Position numbers and translations under genes: made by a program. Under the pieces are notes generated by a model that saw only the letters and a program-made list of their open reading frames with translations, was not told where the DNA came from and did no database searches. A stretch of DNA of 64,000 nucleotides from Sipunculus nudus. Lineage: Eukaryota; Annelida; Sipuncula; Golfingiida; Sipunculidae. The stretch is from NCBI GenBank assembly GCA_026874595.1, contig CM049322.1:30319340-30383339 (forward strand), in the 5' to 3' direction. Below are positions 21,520 through 31,781 of this stretch, in pieces (position 1 is the first letter of the stretch; each line of letters begins with the position of its first letter).

Positions 21520-22790
21520 CGGAATTACACATGATCCCACATTACTGGGCATTTGGCGCATGTAGCTGTCTGGGCTGAACAATTCTTGGTCAGGCGGTCC
21601 CCGCTGCCGCATCGGTAACACTTTTGTTGTTGGTCGCAACTTCTGATGGGATGACCCCAGTGTTCTGTATGGCTCAGTGGAAAACCGTTCAGGTCCAATG
21701 CACACTCCATTGTGTAGGGCTTGGTCTGCGGTTTCTTGGTCTTAAAGGATTAGTTTGACTCGCATTGTAGGCTGGCCTCTGTTGTTTTTCAATCTAACAG
21801 CTGCGGTGGGGTTCAGACTGAGTTGGCGTATCAAGTCGGCCTCCGAAATGTCTACTAGAACTCCCTTCATTACGATAGGATACTCTGTAGCCTACTTAGT
21901 AAGCCTCCCAGCGAGGCTTACGAGTACTCTATTGAAAATATTGGTGTGCAAGCGAGGACACAGATATTTAGATAAATCAGATGATAAGCTTTAAATAAAC
22001 AAACGAGGATCTTTACTGGGTGTGTGAACCATTTCTAATAAGTGAAAACGAGAAACTTTGCGAGTGGTTACCAGCCCCGCTTGGAACCATTGTTTTGCTT
22101 TTACTTTCTGTTTTATTCACTAGATGGCACTATTTTAGGGACCAGGCAGTAAATGTTATGCTTGGAATTAAGTTGGACTTCCATGATGAATGAGCCTGAA
22201 AACTAACAGCCAGTCAGAGGAAGGAATTTGAAAACTGGTTTCTCCCTGTGTCCTTGACCCTAAAGGAACATGTCATGATTGGTTAGAAACCTGGGAGCAT
22301 CGCTTCTTAACATTGCACCTGGATTATATGTTTCATTTTCTTATTTGAGCAAGAAAACAAGTAAGGAGTCGTAGTTAAGGGTATGTTAGCTAGATTATGT
22401 TTGGTAATTTTGCCAAAGGAGGGACATTTAGTAATATCAGACAGGGCACCACAAGAATGCATGCAGTACTTTCCGTCTCTGTATTATAGAGACGGACACT
22501 CTGTCTAGGTACTCTGTAGTTCTGTTTCTCGGTAGGCGTCTCTTCGGTCTATCCTTGGAAGGGGCAATATCTTGTACTTGTCAAAATTCCTGGGTAGATT
22601 TCCACCTCTGTAAACTGCGAAGTTGTCCATCAGCATTCGCTGAGCTTGAATGGACGTAGAGTCGCTCTCTGGTAACGGCTATACAGTCAGAGACAATCTC
22701 TGGGAATGCACGCTGTAATAACTGGAAGCGAAGAATCCGGTTCTTCAGAATCTCTGTAGGGATCCCTGCAACAAGGTATCCAGTCTCCAT
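21520..22790 (-). pseudogene. Jockey-type LINE ORF1 (gag), N-terminal half, copy 1
   Basis: Starts at the ATG at 22790 (METGYLVAGIPTEIL) and reads through one TGA (22581-22583) into SKDRPKRRLPRNRTTEY. A 619-bp insertion (21891-22509) follows. Removing one target duplication rejoins the frame exactly at TTEY/PIVMKGVLVDISEAD. Next come VRLKNNRGQPTMRVK (an RRM-like gag segment), a TAA at 21742-21744, and NGVCIGPERFSTEPY. After a frame change near 21650 comes the first knuckle CYRCGSGDRLTKNC, in which Arg replaces the usual His, then CAKCPVMWDH of the second. The frame ends at the 5.8-kb element. Upstream is an inserted sense LINE. Gag proteins of this type bind LINE RNA; this copy cannot be functional. 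Confidence 0.8.
21891..22509. mobile_element. 619-bp insertion with 10-bp target duplication inside gag
   Basis: TACTCTGTAG occurs at 21881-21890 and at 22510-22519, exactly where the gag frame is interrupted. Small hairpins lie near each end: GTAAGCCTC..GAGGCTTAC at about 21899-21921 and CCGTCTCT..AGAGACGG at about 22470-22492. There is no coding capacity and no long TIR. TSD length suits Mutator-like or other non-autonomous elements; the class is unknown. Confidence 0.75.
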
Positions 22791-22851
22791 GGTAGAGTAG
22801 AGAGACGCGTGAAGCGTTTAGAGATACACTGAGTATAATCTCTGTAGTCGT

Positions 22852-25677
22852 ATTAAATAATAGGGATGCAAATAAATTATGGAAGCTCATAAAAAATTTT
22901 AAGAGACAAAGAAAAATTAATAATATTGGCGGAAGAGTCTGGATTGAGTATTTCAGAAATTTACTAAATAATTCTAGGCATGAAGTAAATAATGAGTTCC
23001 AGGTAATAGTTGATGAATATTTTGAAACACACTTTGATGAAAATATAAAGTGTGGGTCCTTAAATGACAAAATTAGAATTTCAGATATTGTTGAAGTTGT
23101 TAAACAGATGCCATCTGGCAAGTCACCAGGTCCAGATGGCATTTCTCTGGATATAATTAAATATATTTTAAAATTTATACTTCCCTCATTAGAAAAACTG
23201 TTTAATATGATACTAAATTCAGGTTTTTACCCAGAAGAATGGAGTAAAGCTATAATCTATCCCTTGTATAAAAATGGCCAAAGTAATGATCCCGGAAATT
23301 ATAGAGGTATCTCCTTACTAAATGTTATGGGAAAAATATTTTCTAAGATTTTGAATAACCGTCTTTTAGAGTATGTTAATGAACATGAACTAATATCAGA
23401 AGCACAAGCAGGATACCGCAAAGGATATTGTACCGTGGACAATGCTTTTGTTTTACAGGGTAAAATACATAGATATTTAATAAAACGTAGAGGGAGGTTT
23501 TACTGTATATTTATTGATTTTTCCAAAGCATTTGACTGTGTTCAACATAATATTCTTTGGTATGTGTTACTGAAAAAAGGAATTAATGGAAAAATACTAA
23601 AGGTGCTTAAATCAATGTATACCAAAATGAAGTCGTGCATTCTTACTGGCAGTGGAACCACTGAATATTTTAAGTGTTCTCTTGGAACAAGGCAGGGATG
23701 TATGGTGAGCCCTTTGTTATTTTCCTTATTTATAAATGAGTTTTATCATCTTTTGAATACTTCAAACTGTCAGGGAATTTATATAAATGAAAATATACCA
23801 AATTTAATGATGCTAATGTTTGCTGACGACATTGTCAATTTTTCAGATACAGTTGGGAGATTACAAAAACAGATTGATCACTTGAATGTATTTTGCAAAA
23901 AGTATGGTATGAAAGTTAATATAGATAAGACCAAAATTATGGTTTTCAGAAGGGGAGGCATTCTTCGTAAAACAGAGAAGTGGTATTTAGGAGATAAACA
24001 GTTAAATGTAGTTTCATATTATAAATATCTTGGCATTATCTTTACAAGTAAATTATTCTGGACGAAAACTCAACAGCAACAAGTGATGCAAGCTTATAAA
24101 GCAGTCTGTGTCATCAAAAGTTTTAAGCAAAGGTGTCATCATTTAAATGTGAAACAACTTTTCTATTTATTTGATTACATGGTGGTACCAATTTTATTAT
24201 ATGGTTGTGAACTGTGGGGTTACACCACAGTTGAATTAACAGAGAGAGTACAGTATAAATTCTGTAAATTTGTTTTAAATGTTGGATCAAATACTCCTAA
24301 TGTAACAGTTTTAGGTGAATGTGGTCGATTTCCTTTATTTATAAAATACTCCATCCAATGTTTGAAGTATTGGGTTAAGCTTTTGTATATGGATGACAAT
24401 CGGTATCCAAAACACATATATAATATTTTATACCAGCTAGATGACAGGGGGAAAACAACTTGGGTTACACATGTAAGATCATTGTTATTTCAAGCTGGAT
24501 TTGGATATATTTGGATGGCTCAAGATGTTGGTAATGTTGACCACTTTATCATTAGTATTAAACAGAGAATTATAGATATGGCACAACAAAAGTGGCATAA
24601 TGATATTACGGACTGTAGTAAGTTGTATTATTATGGTGTATTCAAGTCCATGCTTACCATTGAAAAATATTTATTATGTGTCACAAATAAAGGTTATAGG
24701 ACTGCTTTAGCAAAATTTAGATGTGCAAATCATACATTGGCAGTAGAAAATGGTCGACATAAAGGTATCCCGAGAGAAGAGAGAATATGTTTATTTTGTT
24801 TAAAAAATGCATATAATATAATTGAGGATGAAACTCATTTTCTATTGGAATGTTCTTTATATACTGATCTGCGGAACAAATATATAGCAAAGAAATTCCA
24901 TGAACCAAATGAATATAACTTCAAGTTGATACTAAATTCTGATAACTTATTCCAGATAACAAATTTAGCAGCTTACATGTTTTATAGTTTTAAAAGGAGA
25001 TCAACAGTAATTGAAAACTAGACATTGTCATTTCTCTAGAAATATTAAAACTGTAAATATTTTAAGGAAATGATCCCTTACCCAGATTAAATCCATTCAG
25101 CAATAGTCAGTAGAAAGTATATACATATAAATATATTGGTTTGAATATGTATATTGCTTGACTAGAGGTTAATATATTAAGGTTAATAAAGGAAAGTATA
25201 GTTATATTAAAAAAAATGAGACATATTAGAAGTAAAATGTCTTGCATGTACATGTATATATTTTAGTTGAGTAAGTGCTTGAATTTGGTATTGGAAATTA
25301 TCTTTTAATAGCATGTAAAATTGAAGTTAAGGATGTCTATTGATTATAGATTATTATTTTAATAGTTATTACTATTATTATTACAATTACTATTATTCTT
25401 ATGTATTTGCAAACTGGTTATTTAATCATTTCTTATTCCATACTTAGTTTTAAGATACAATGTTACTTGGTTAGATGTTTATTTACTTATTATTATTATT
25501 CTTTGTTTGTTTGTTGTTTGTTTGATTGTTTGTTTACAATTTAAATTGAAATTGATCATAACTGGGAACTCTCCATTTTTGCTTGTATATTAAGACTTGT
25601 AATTGTTGATTGTATTGTAGGAACTATGGGCCTGTGGCCTTTATTTCCAGAATAAACTTTCTTCTTCTTCTTCTTCT
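22852..25677 (+). mobile_element. 5'-truncated LINE with intact RT frame, copy 1
   Basis: Flanked by an 11-bp direct repeat TCTGTAGTCGT (22841-22851 and 25678-25688). The 5' end is truncated inside the linker between endonuclease and RT. The 3' UTR is about 630 bp and ends with GGGCCTGTGGCC, then AATAAA (25651-25656), then a (CTT)n tail, the usual 3'-tail form for many invertebrate LINEs. It landed in opposite orientation just upstream of the antisense gag start. An older relative with the same 3' end design lies at 50045-51640. Confidence 0.9.
22853..25021 (+). CDS. LINE ORF2 fragment: reverse transcriptase with C-terminal CCHC motif, copy 1
   Basis: The frame is open from the truncation point; the first ATG is at 23108 (637 codons from there). 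Numbered from that ATG: PSGKSPGPDG (residues 2-11), NYRGISLLNVMGK (64-76), AGYRKGYCTVDNAF (101-114), catalytic block A FIDFSKAFD (Asp137), block B RQGCMVSPLLF (195-205), block C FADD (238-241), VNIDKTKIMVF (270-280) and YKYLGI (305-310). The C-terminus has CLFC-x12-H-x4-C (561-582), a zinc-binding pattern known in several LINE clades. All palm aspartates are present. The endonuclease domain is lost, so the copy is not autonomous. It resembles the CR1/L2/Jockey supergroup; I cannot fix the clade. Residue 357 is Tyr here and Asn in copy 2. Confidence 0.93.
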   Translation, partial: LNNRDANKLWKLIKNFKRQRKINNIGGRVWIEYFRNLLNNSRHEVNNEFQVIVDEYFETHFDENIKCGSLNDKIRISDIVEVVKQMPSGKSPGPDGISLDIIKYILKFILPSLEKLFNMILNSGFYPEEWSKAIIYPLYKNGQSNDPGNYRGISLLNVMGKIFSKILNNRLLEYVNEHELISEAQAGYRKGYCTVDNAFVLQGKIHRYLIKRRGRFYCIFIDFSKAFDCVQHNILWYVLLKKGINGKILKVLKSMYTKMKSCILTGSGTTEYFKCSLGTRQGCMVSPLLFSLFINEFYHLLNTSNCQGIYINENIPNLMMLMFADDIVNFSDTVGRLQKQIDHLNVFCKKYGMKVNIDKTKIMVFRRGGILRKTEKWYLGDKQLNVVSYYKYLGIIFTSKLFWTKTQQQQVMQAYKAVCVIKSFKQRCHHLNVKQLFYLFDYMVVPILLYGCELWGYTTVELTERVQYKFCKFVLNVGSNTPNVTVLGECGRFPLFIKYSIQCLKYWVKLLYMDDNRYPKHIYNILYQLDDRGKTTWVTHVRSLLFQAGFGYIWMAQDVGNVDHFIISIKQRIIDMAQQKWHNDITDCSKLYYYGVFKSMLTIEKYLLCVTNKGYRTALAKFRCANHTLAVENGRHKGIPREERICLFCLKNAYNIIEDETHFLLECSLYTDLRNKYIAKKFHEPNEYNFKLILNSDNLFQITNLAAYMFYSFKRRSTVIEN

Positions 25678-25763
25678 TCTGTAGTCGTGGTGGCACTTTG
25701 TAACACGTCTGAACGGTCTGAAAGCTAGAACACTAGACTAGATCTCGTTTTTTAATTCCCTTC

Positions 25764-25808
25764 AAGCTGCGCGGATGGGGTGGTCTAGGACCACCGCCCC
25801 GGCAGCTT
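25764..25808 (-). other. Structured hairpin, copy B of the LINE-associated motif
   Basis: Outer arms AAGCTGC/GCAGCTT and inner GGGGTGGTC/GACCACCGCCCC. It is homologous to 12326-12372, with compensatory changes in the outer arm. On the minus strand it precedes the gag ATG at 22790 by about 125 nt when the inserted LINE is ignored. Confidence 0.7.
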
Positions 25809-25950
25809 CTTTAGACTAATTTTGGATGGTAGAATGTTCCGAAAGAAAATTATTTTCCGTTCTGCTTCACTGAGTAGATGTCAGAAGATGCCTGGTATCA
25901 CTGCTTTCGTGTTTTAGAATCTTGCTCGGAGATATGCTGTAATTCGTGTT

Positions 25951-26520
25951 TTAATTCTGTTCCATTTCGGAGTCCTCATCTGATGTTTCTTCATCTGATG
26001 AGTTGACAATATCACTGTCCCGTACGGTATCGGGAATCAGTTCAATTATCTGGGTGATTTCCTGTTGCATCTGAGTTGCCATATCAAAGTCCCTTTTAAA
26101 AAAGCTTTCTATTAGTATCTGGAAAGGTGGTATCAGACTGTTGAGGTATCCAAAAGTTTGTACTATATCATATGAGTGTCCTCAACAGTAGAATAATATC
26201 TCCACTGAGGATAAGGATGCTTCTTTATCAGAATGGCTTGTCCATTTGTTGGCTGCAAAAGCTGTGGCGGCGAGATACAAAAGTTGAGTTGGGGTGAATT
26301 GAACTGTGTTCACTTCAGCATGTGATGTTTCAGGTAAAGTCACTGGTTCCGTCTGAATGGTTTTGGTTTTTGTTGCTGGAGGCTTGAAATCAGTCTGCGT
26401 CGGCTTTGTTCTGGCAGGTACTGGTTCCGTTTGCGCTTGTTTGGTTTTGGTTTTAATTGGAGTCTTGGTAGTTGGTGGGTTGTATATGTGGTTTTTGGAC
26501 GTTTTCTGTATATTTTTAAG
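25951..26520 (-). pseudogene. Second antisense LINE gag C-terminal fragment, copy 1
   Basis: One frame from about 26520 to the TAA at 25951, broken by a TGA at 26182-26184. It shows the same design as 14859-15290: Thr/Lys/Gln repeats with two QTEP motifs (KQAQTEPVPART, TIQTEPVTLPE), then VQFTPTQLLYLAATAF (compare LEFQLTPDEARGL), then an acidic end (SSDEETSDEDSEMEQN). It lies between RT fragments upstream and the hairpin of the next gag downstream, so two gag-bearing units stand head to tail on this strand. Confidence 0.65.
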
Positions 26521-26584
26521 TTTTTTTTTTTAGTTTACTATTTTTAATTTCCTTCCTATAGTACGTAATCTAGAAGGGATTTTA

Positions 26585-27016
26585 TTTTTATGTTGTTTTT
26601 TGGTTGTGTGTAATCTCGTTGATATTTAAGTAGTTTTATTGTATCTAGATCTTTTATTCTTTTATAAGAATTCTTTGCTTGTTCTTTTAGATATTCGGTG
26701 ATTTGTTTTTGTTAGTATGTGTGTTCTGAGGATGGCTCTTAGTGCTTTATTTTGTGTAATTTTTAATTTGTTTAGCATGGTTTTTCCTGCACCTAAGAAC
26801 GCTATGGACCCATGTATGTGCCTATGGGGCGGATCCATTGTTTGTATAGATAGCTGGCCGTTTCTGTTTTCGGTCCGTCATGTTTGTAGCACAGAGCTTT
26901 TAGAATGTTTACTCTGTTCCACATTCTATGAATAATGTTTTCAATGTGTGGTTTCCAGGTGGCTCTTGAGTCGAATGTGACACCTAGGAATTTTGCCTCT
27001 TTATGTTCTTTAAGGT
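26585..27016 (-). pseudogene. Antisense LINE RT fragment, thumb/C-terminal region, copy 1
   Basis: The reverse complement reads KEHKEAKFLGVTFDSRATW, the RT block with the LGV motif of Jockey-like LINEs, then KPHIENIIHRMWNRVNILKA and KQWIRPIGTYMGP. A frame change near 26810 leads into AFLGAGKTMLNKLK and TQNKALRAILRTH. It matches the region downstream of the YADD box found at 29232-29460. The two pieces are separated by 2.2 kb of unrelated DNA. Confidence 0.75.
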
Positions 27017-29231
27017 CTAATCATCGTCAAAAATCATGAAAATTACATTTTTCTGAAAAACATCTGGTTTTATAGATGATTGCTATATCTATCTTTTCAC
27101 AAAAACACGTTCCTGGGGTTATATTGTATCAATTAGAAAAATAAGTATTTTATTTCAGATGTCAACCCCACGTGGGGTGCAAACAGGACCAACTGTCAGA
27201 TCGGCGAGAGTTAGCAGCGTGTCAGTTGCTTATTGGTTTACCATGCGGTCGTGGCGTTAGGCAAATGGTTGATTGACAGGCGTGGGGAAGCCGCGGTCAG
27301 TCAGCCGGGAAAGAGCTAATCTTTATTACCGGCACTTACTAATTGGCACTAATTAATACAAACACGTCCCCCTATACGCCTAACCCAGAAGTAAACTGTA
27401 CATCGTACTCCTCCAGTCGCCGAATAATGTCTTTGTCACTGCCCTATAATATGTAAGTGTCACCCAATAATGGTCCTAGCACCAAGAATATACCCAGAAA
27501 TATGAATTTATCAATTGTTATTTCTGTGATATTGACCCTGCTATACAATATAACACTTTCTCCAAGGGTCCATCATTACATCGCCAAAACAATTACCGAA
27601 TACATCGTTCCTTCTTATATAATATACACTATCCACAAACTGAACGTCATGGGTCGAAGAAAAAAGAATAGAATGAGCGAAGATAAAATTCGCTATCTGA
27701 ACGAGAGACAGTCACATACAGCTGATCACAAGGTTCCTGTGTCCGTAACGAAACTACACAGAGATGACGATTCTGAGTCGTCAAGTGACGTAAACATGGA
27801 ATCAGTACAACCTGGAGTTCCAGAATCAGTCAGCTACCGTCTGTGGCAGTGCGGCCAACTTGCTATGTTGTTGGCTACCGCAGCAGTGTGTGCCATATGC
27901 CGTTATTTAGGAAATTTATCGTTAGTGGAGGATTTCACGGAGAAACCCCTCGTGCACCAAAGCAACTTATTTGTCGTACATGCGGCAAACCAAAACGGGG
28001 TCATCCAAGAGGACGCAGTAATAGTGCTTTCCTATATGAATGAACACGATATAGACGTTTTCATACGTGAATGTAAATACTGAATATATAATGTATACTG
28101 AAGTGAATGTACATACTGAGTACAGGCTGTGTATAAATATTTAAAGGTGAATATTTATGTATACAAATTTATATTATATTTATTTATGTATACGCAAAAA
28201 AATGTTTTACATATGTTTGTCTGGTACTGTGTTCATTATTGCAATTGGGTGTGTGCATTTGTGTGGTGTATATATGAATGGTGTATATAAATCTAATGAG
28301 AGAGAGATATGTGTTGCTCCTAGCTATGTAGTGTCTCATATATAATTGTGAGCGGGAAAGACAAGTTGTTAATTGGATTAGGGCATATGGTAGTTTGAAT
28401 GAGAGCGCAGAGGAAACAGAGTGATCGTTCTTATCAATCACTTCACACCTGACGCGTGCCCCGGCCCGGTAGCCCATGACCTGAATACCGATGACCGGCC
28501 CCTCGGACCAGTAAGCTCCGCCTACTTTAGTTTGACAGTTCTCCAGTTGTCACGATGCCTAACAAAATCCCTTTTTTAACATTGATAAACCATTAAATTT
28601 TATAATTTATATATTGAAACCGTTTCTAATCGGAACGTTTAGTGAAAAAACACAACTGTCACTTGCGCTTATATCCCTGTTTTCCACTCAAAACGAAATT
28701 TCTCTTCCCAAACAGTTTTTGGCCGTTTTCTCAAAACAGTTTTTCAGGAGACTGTACGGTCTTCAAAGCGATATTTCTCAAAAACCGTCAAATATAGAGT
28801 CTTCAAATTTTGAATATAGGTAAATCAACAAGTATTCTAAAATGCGATTTTTTCTTTTTCCTATATCGTTTTTAGTATAGTAGAAATACGTTATTTAAAC
28901 AAAATAAGTATTGTAAACATCACACATTTTTTTTAAATTTAAATTTCATTATGAAAAAAAGACTTTAAATATATAACCAAAACAACGCCTGGAGATATTT
29001 GTATGTAGTTTCAAATGATACTATTTCCACACACATACCCTATGCCAATTTTGAGATATATCCAATTAAAAAAAATTATTTTAAATCATTTTAAGTTTTA
29101 AATTTTCAAAGTGGACACTGTTACACTTTTTAAATATACCTCATCTGATAGAGAATTTTCCGAGGATTCTAAATATATATACATCACTGTGTCCAAAATT
29201 ATTATTAATATGAATTCTATGAGTATTTTGG
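27017..29231. other. 2.2-kb block separating two parts of an antisense RT, copy 1
   Basis: The RT signal stops near 29232 and resumes near 27016 with roughly 50 residues missing, so the block is an insertion or a rearrangement with some loss. No TSD or TIR is evident. 27170-27320 is GC- and CpG-richer with an ATTGG box and a short palindrome (CCCCACGTGGGG). The block holds the small ORF at 27649-28083. 28540-29231 is AT-rich with no gene. Confidence 0.6.
27649..28083 (+). CDS. Hypothetical 144-residue ORF, copy 1
   Basis: The start chosen is the ATG at 27649: it has G at -3 and +4 and begins a basic MGRRKKNRMSEDKIRYLNE segment. The frame is also open upstream to 27457, with another ATG at 27502 and a hydrophobic LSIVISVILTLLYN stretch. 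Next come HRDDDSESSSDV, a hydrophobic LAMLLATAAVCAICRYL and a tail ending IRECKY. An overlapping frame (27843-28043) encodes ICRTCGKPKRGHPRGR, a C-x2-C..H zinc-ribbon-like string, so a frame change may have occurred. I do not recognise a family. Both duplication copies keep the frame, but they are too similar for that to show selection. Confidence 0.35.
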   Translation: MGRRKKNRMSEDKIRYLNERQSHTADHKVPVSVTKLHRDDDSESSSDVNMESVQPGVPESVSYRLWQCGQLAMLLATAAVCAICRYLGNLSLVEDFTEKPLVHQSNLFVVHAANQNGVIQEDAVIVLSYMNEHDIDVFIRECKY

Positions 29232-29460
29232 ATTAGTGTCGGTGGACCAGATGGCAGTATCGTCAGCGTATTGCGATACGCAGGGTTGTTGTCCTGTCTT
29301 GGGGATGTCGTTTACATACATTATGTATAGTAGAGGGTTGAGAACTAAATATTGCAATAAGAGGCCTAATGATAGTTATAATGAAAATAATATATTTCCC
29401 TGGCGGGACTGTCAGGCGGGGATATTTCGGCATGTGGAACACTAAGTTTCGTTAAGAAGT
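29232..29460 (-). pseudogene. Antisense LINE RT fragment, catalytic core, copy 1
   Basis: The reverse complement of about 29365-29232 reads VLNPLLYIMYVNDIPKTG and then SQYADDTAIWSTD, which are RT blocks B and C with the YADD box. Upstream sequence to 29460 is weaker (SVPHAEISPPDSPARE) and the usual GVPQG is degraded. It is a different LINE lineage from the FADD-bearing LINE at 22852-25677. Confidence 0.8.
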
Positions 29461-30356
29461 TCATAATTTTATAGTTTCTACGTTCTATAGACTTCATTTT
29501 CACAGAGGATACAATATTACTTGAGTACGCTTTTTCTACAGTGTTTGATAAAAGGTTAAGCGCAGCGAGTTGCGGAATCGTCGTCAGCCAAAATGGCTAT
29601 GTCAAGGTCTCAAGGACGCTGGTTTGTATTCCGCGATGTCTCGTGTCCGAAGTCGGAGGGCCTGCAAGACGCAAATAAATTGCTATGGTGAGCCATGGAT
29701 TACTGACAGACTATGCCATATGACCATGAATAGGCCTTATCACGTCATGCTCTTTGAATGAATCAATAATATTACATTTTTACATGGTTTATCTATTACT
29801 TAGTGTTAGTGACAGTGTTATTGTTAAAGACTGTCATGTAAATTTTCAAATTTATTTTTCTTTATACAAATAACAGTGTCACTGTAACTGTAAGTATATA
29901 GAAGTATATGTTAATGCTTTTTTGCAGATGTACATATAGGCTGTCATGTTGCCTTTTTTACTCTATAAATCATGCCTTATCATGTATTATTTACACATTT
30001 TTAAGGTTATTACCTATATTCGGCTGGTTATTATTCAGAATTTGTAACATCATGACCATATTTTAAAAAAATTATCCATTAGGGTTTCAGTTTCTTTTGG
30101 GGTTTTACCTACAGTAATAGGAAGTTTCCTATAATAAAAAAATTCAATATGCTAATTAAATCATTTTATATTATTAATATTTTTTGACAATAGTTTGGTT
30201 TAGAGAAGTTCATGCAGAGAATTCTAGTAAATCTGACACCTGATATCATGTGTCTTTGTATAGTATGCATGATATGGTTTGTGTTTTTTTTTAGATTCAC
30301 AGACAACAGGGAAAATTTAGTCCACATCGTTTAAAAGTGTTAAAATGATTTTTTTT
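29461..30356. other. AT-rich end of duplication unit 1
   Basis: No gene supported. A GC-richer patch at 29560-29700 has short ORFs only. Confidence 0.5.
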
Positions 30357-30449
30357 GGCCCTTAAAAACGTGGACCATAAAATTTTCTCTTACTTTAATC
30401 TCTAATGATGTCAAATCTGCAAAAAAATAATTTCGGCACAAAAATCCTA

Positions 30450-31720
30450 CGGAATTACACATGATCCCACATTACTGGGCATTTGGCGCATGTAGCTGTC
30501 TGGGCTGAACAATTCTTGGTCAGGCGGTCCCCGCTGCCGCATCGGTAACACTTTTGTTGTTGGTCGCAACTTCTGATGGGATGACCCCAGTGTTCTGTAT
30601 GGCTCAGTGGAAAACCGTTCAGGTCCAATGCACACTCCATTGTGTAGGGCTTGGTCTGCGGTTTCTTGGTCTTAAAGGATTAGTTTGACTCGCATTGTAG
30701 GCTGGCCTCTGTTGTTTTTCAATCTAACAGCTGCGGTGGGGTTCAGACTGAGTTGGCGTATCAAGTCGGCCTCCGAAATGTCTACTAGAACTCCCTTCAT
30801 TACGATAGGATACTCTGTAGCCTACTTAGTAAGCCTCCCAGCGAGGCTTACGAGTACTCTATTGAAAATATTGGTGTGCAAGCGAGGACACAGATATTTA
30901 GATAAATCAGATGATAAGCTTTAAATAAACAAACGAGGATCTTTACTGGGTGTGTGAACCATTTCTAATAAGTGAAAACGAGAAACTTTGCGAGTGGTTA
31001 CCAGCCCCGCTTGGAACCATTGTTTTGCTTTTACTTTCTGTTTTATTCACTAGATGGCACTATTTTAGGGACCAGGCAGTAAATGTTATGCTTGGAATTA
31101 AGTTGGACTTCCATGATGAATGAGCCTGAAAACTAACAGCCAGTCAGAGGAAGGAATTTGAAAACTGGTTTCTCCCTGTGTCCTTGACCCTAAAGGAACA
31201 TGTCATGATTGGTTAGAAACCTGGGAGCATCGCTTCTTAACATTGCACCTGGATTATATGTTTCATTTTCTTATTTGAGCAAGAAAACAAGTAAGGAGTC
31301 GTAGTTAAGGGTATGTTAGCTAGATTATGTTTGGTAATTTTGCCAAAGGAGGGACATTTAGTAATATCAGACAGGGCACCACAAGAATGCATGCAGTACT
31401 TTCCGTCTCTGTATTATAGAGACGGACACTCTGTCTAGGTACTCTGTAGTTCTGTTTCTCGGTAGGCGTCTCTTCGGTCTATCCTTGGAAGGGGCAATAT
31501 CTTGTACTTGTCAAAATTCCTGGGTAGATTTCCACCTCTGTAAACTGCGAAGTTGTCCATCAGCATTCGCTGAGCTTGAATGGACGTAGAGTCGCTCTCT
31601 GGTAACGGCTATACAGTCAGAGACAATCTCTGGGAATGCACGCTGTAATAACTGGAAGCGAAGAATCCGGTTCTTCAGAATCTCTGTAGGGATCCCTGCA
31701 ACAAGGTATCCAGTCTCCAT
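30450..31720 (-). pseudogene. LINE gag N-terminal half, copy 2
   Basis: Duplicate of 21520-22790 with the same stops, the same 619-bp insertion (30821-31439) and the same frame change. It is cut at 30447 by the duplication junction, so it lacks the 5.8-kb element and gag C-terminal half that follow copy 1. Confidence 0.8.
30821..31439. mobile_element. 619-bp insertion, copy 2
   Basis: Duplicate of 21891-22509, with the TACTCTGTAG repeats at 30811-30820 and 31440-31449. Confidence 0.75.
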
Positions 31721-31781
31721 GGTAGAGTAGAGAGACGCGTGAAGCGTTTAGAGATACACTGAGTATAATCTCTGTAGTCGT

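Noticed and set aside
22687-23142. 151-codon minus-strand ORF across the LINE 5' junction
   Set aside because: Antisense shadow of the RT frame joined to flanking DNA at the insertion point.
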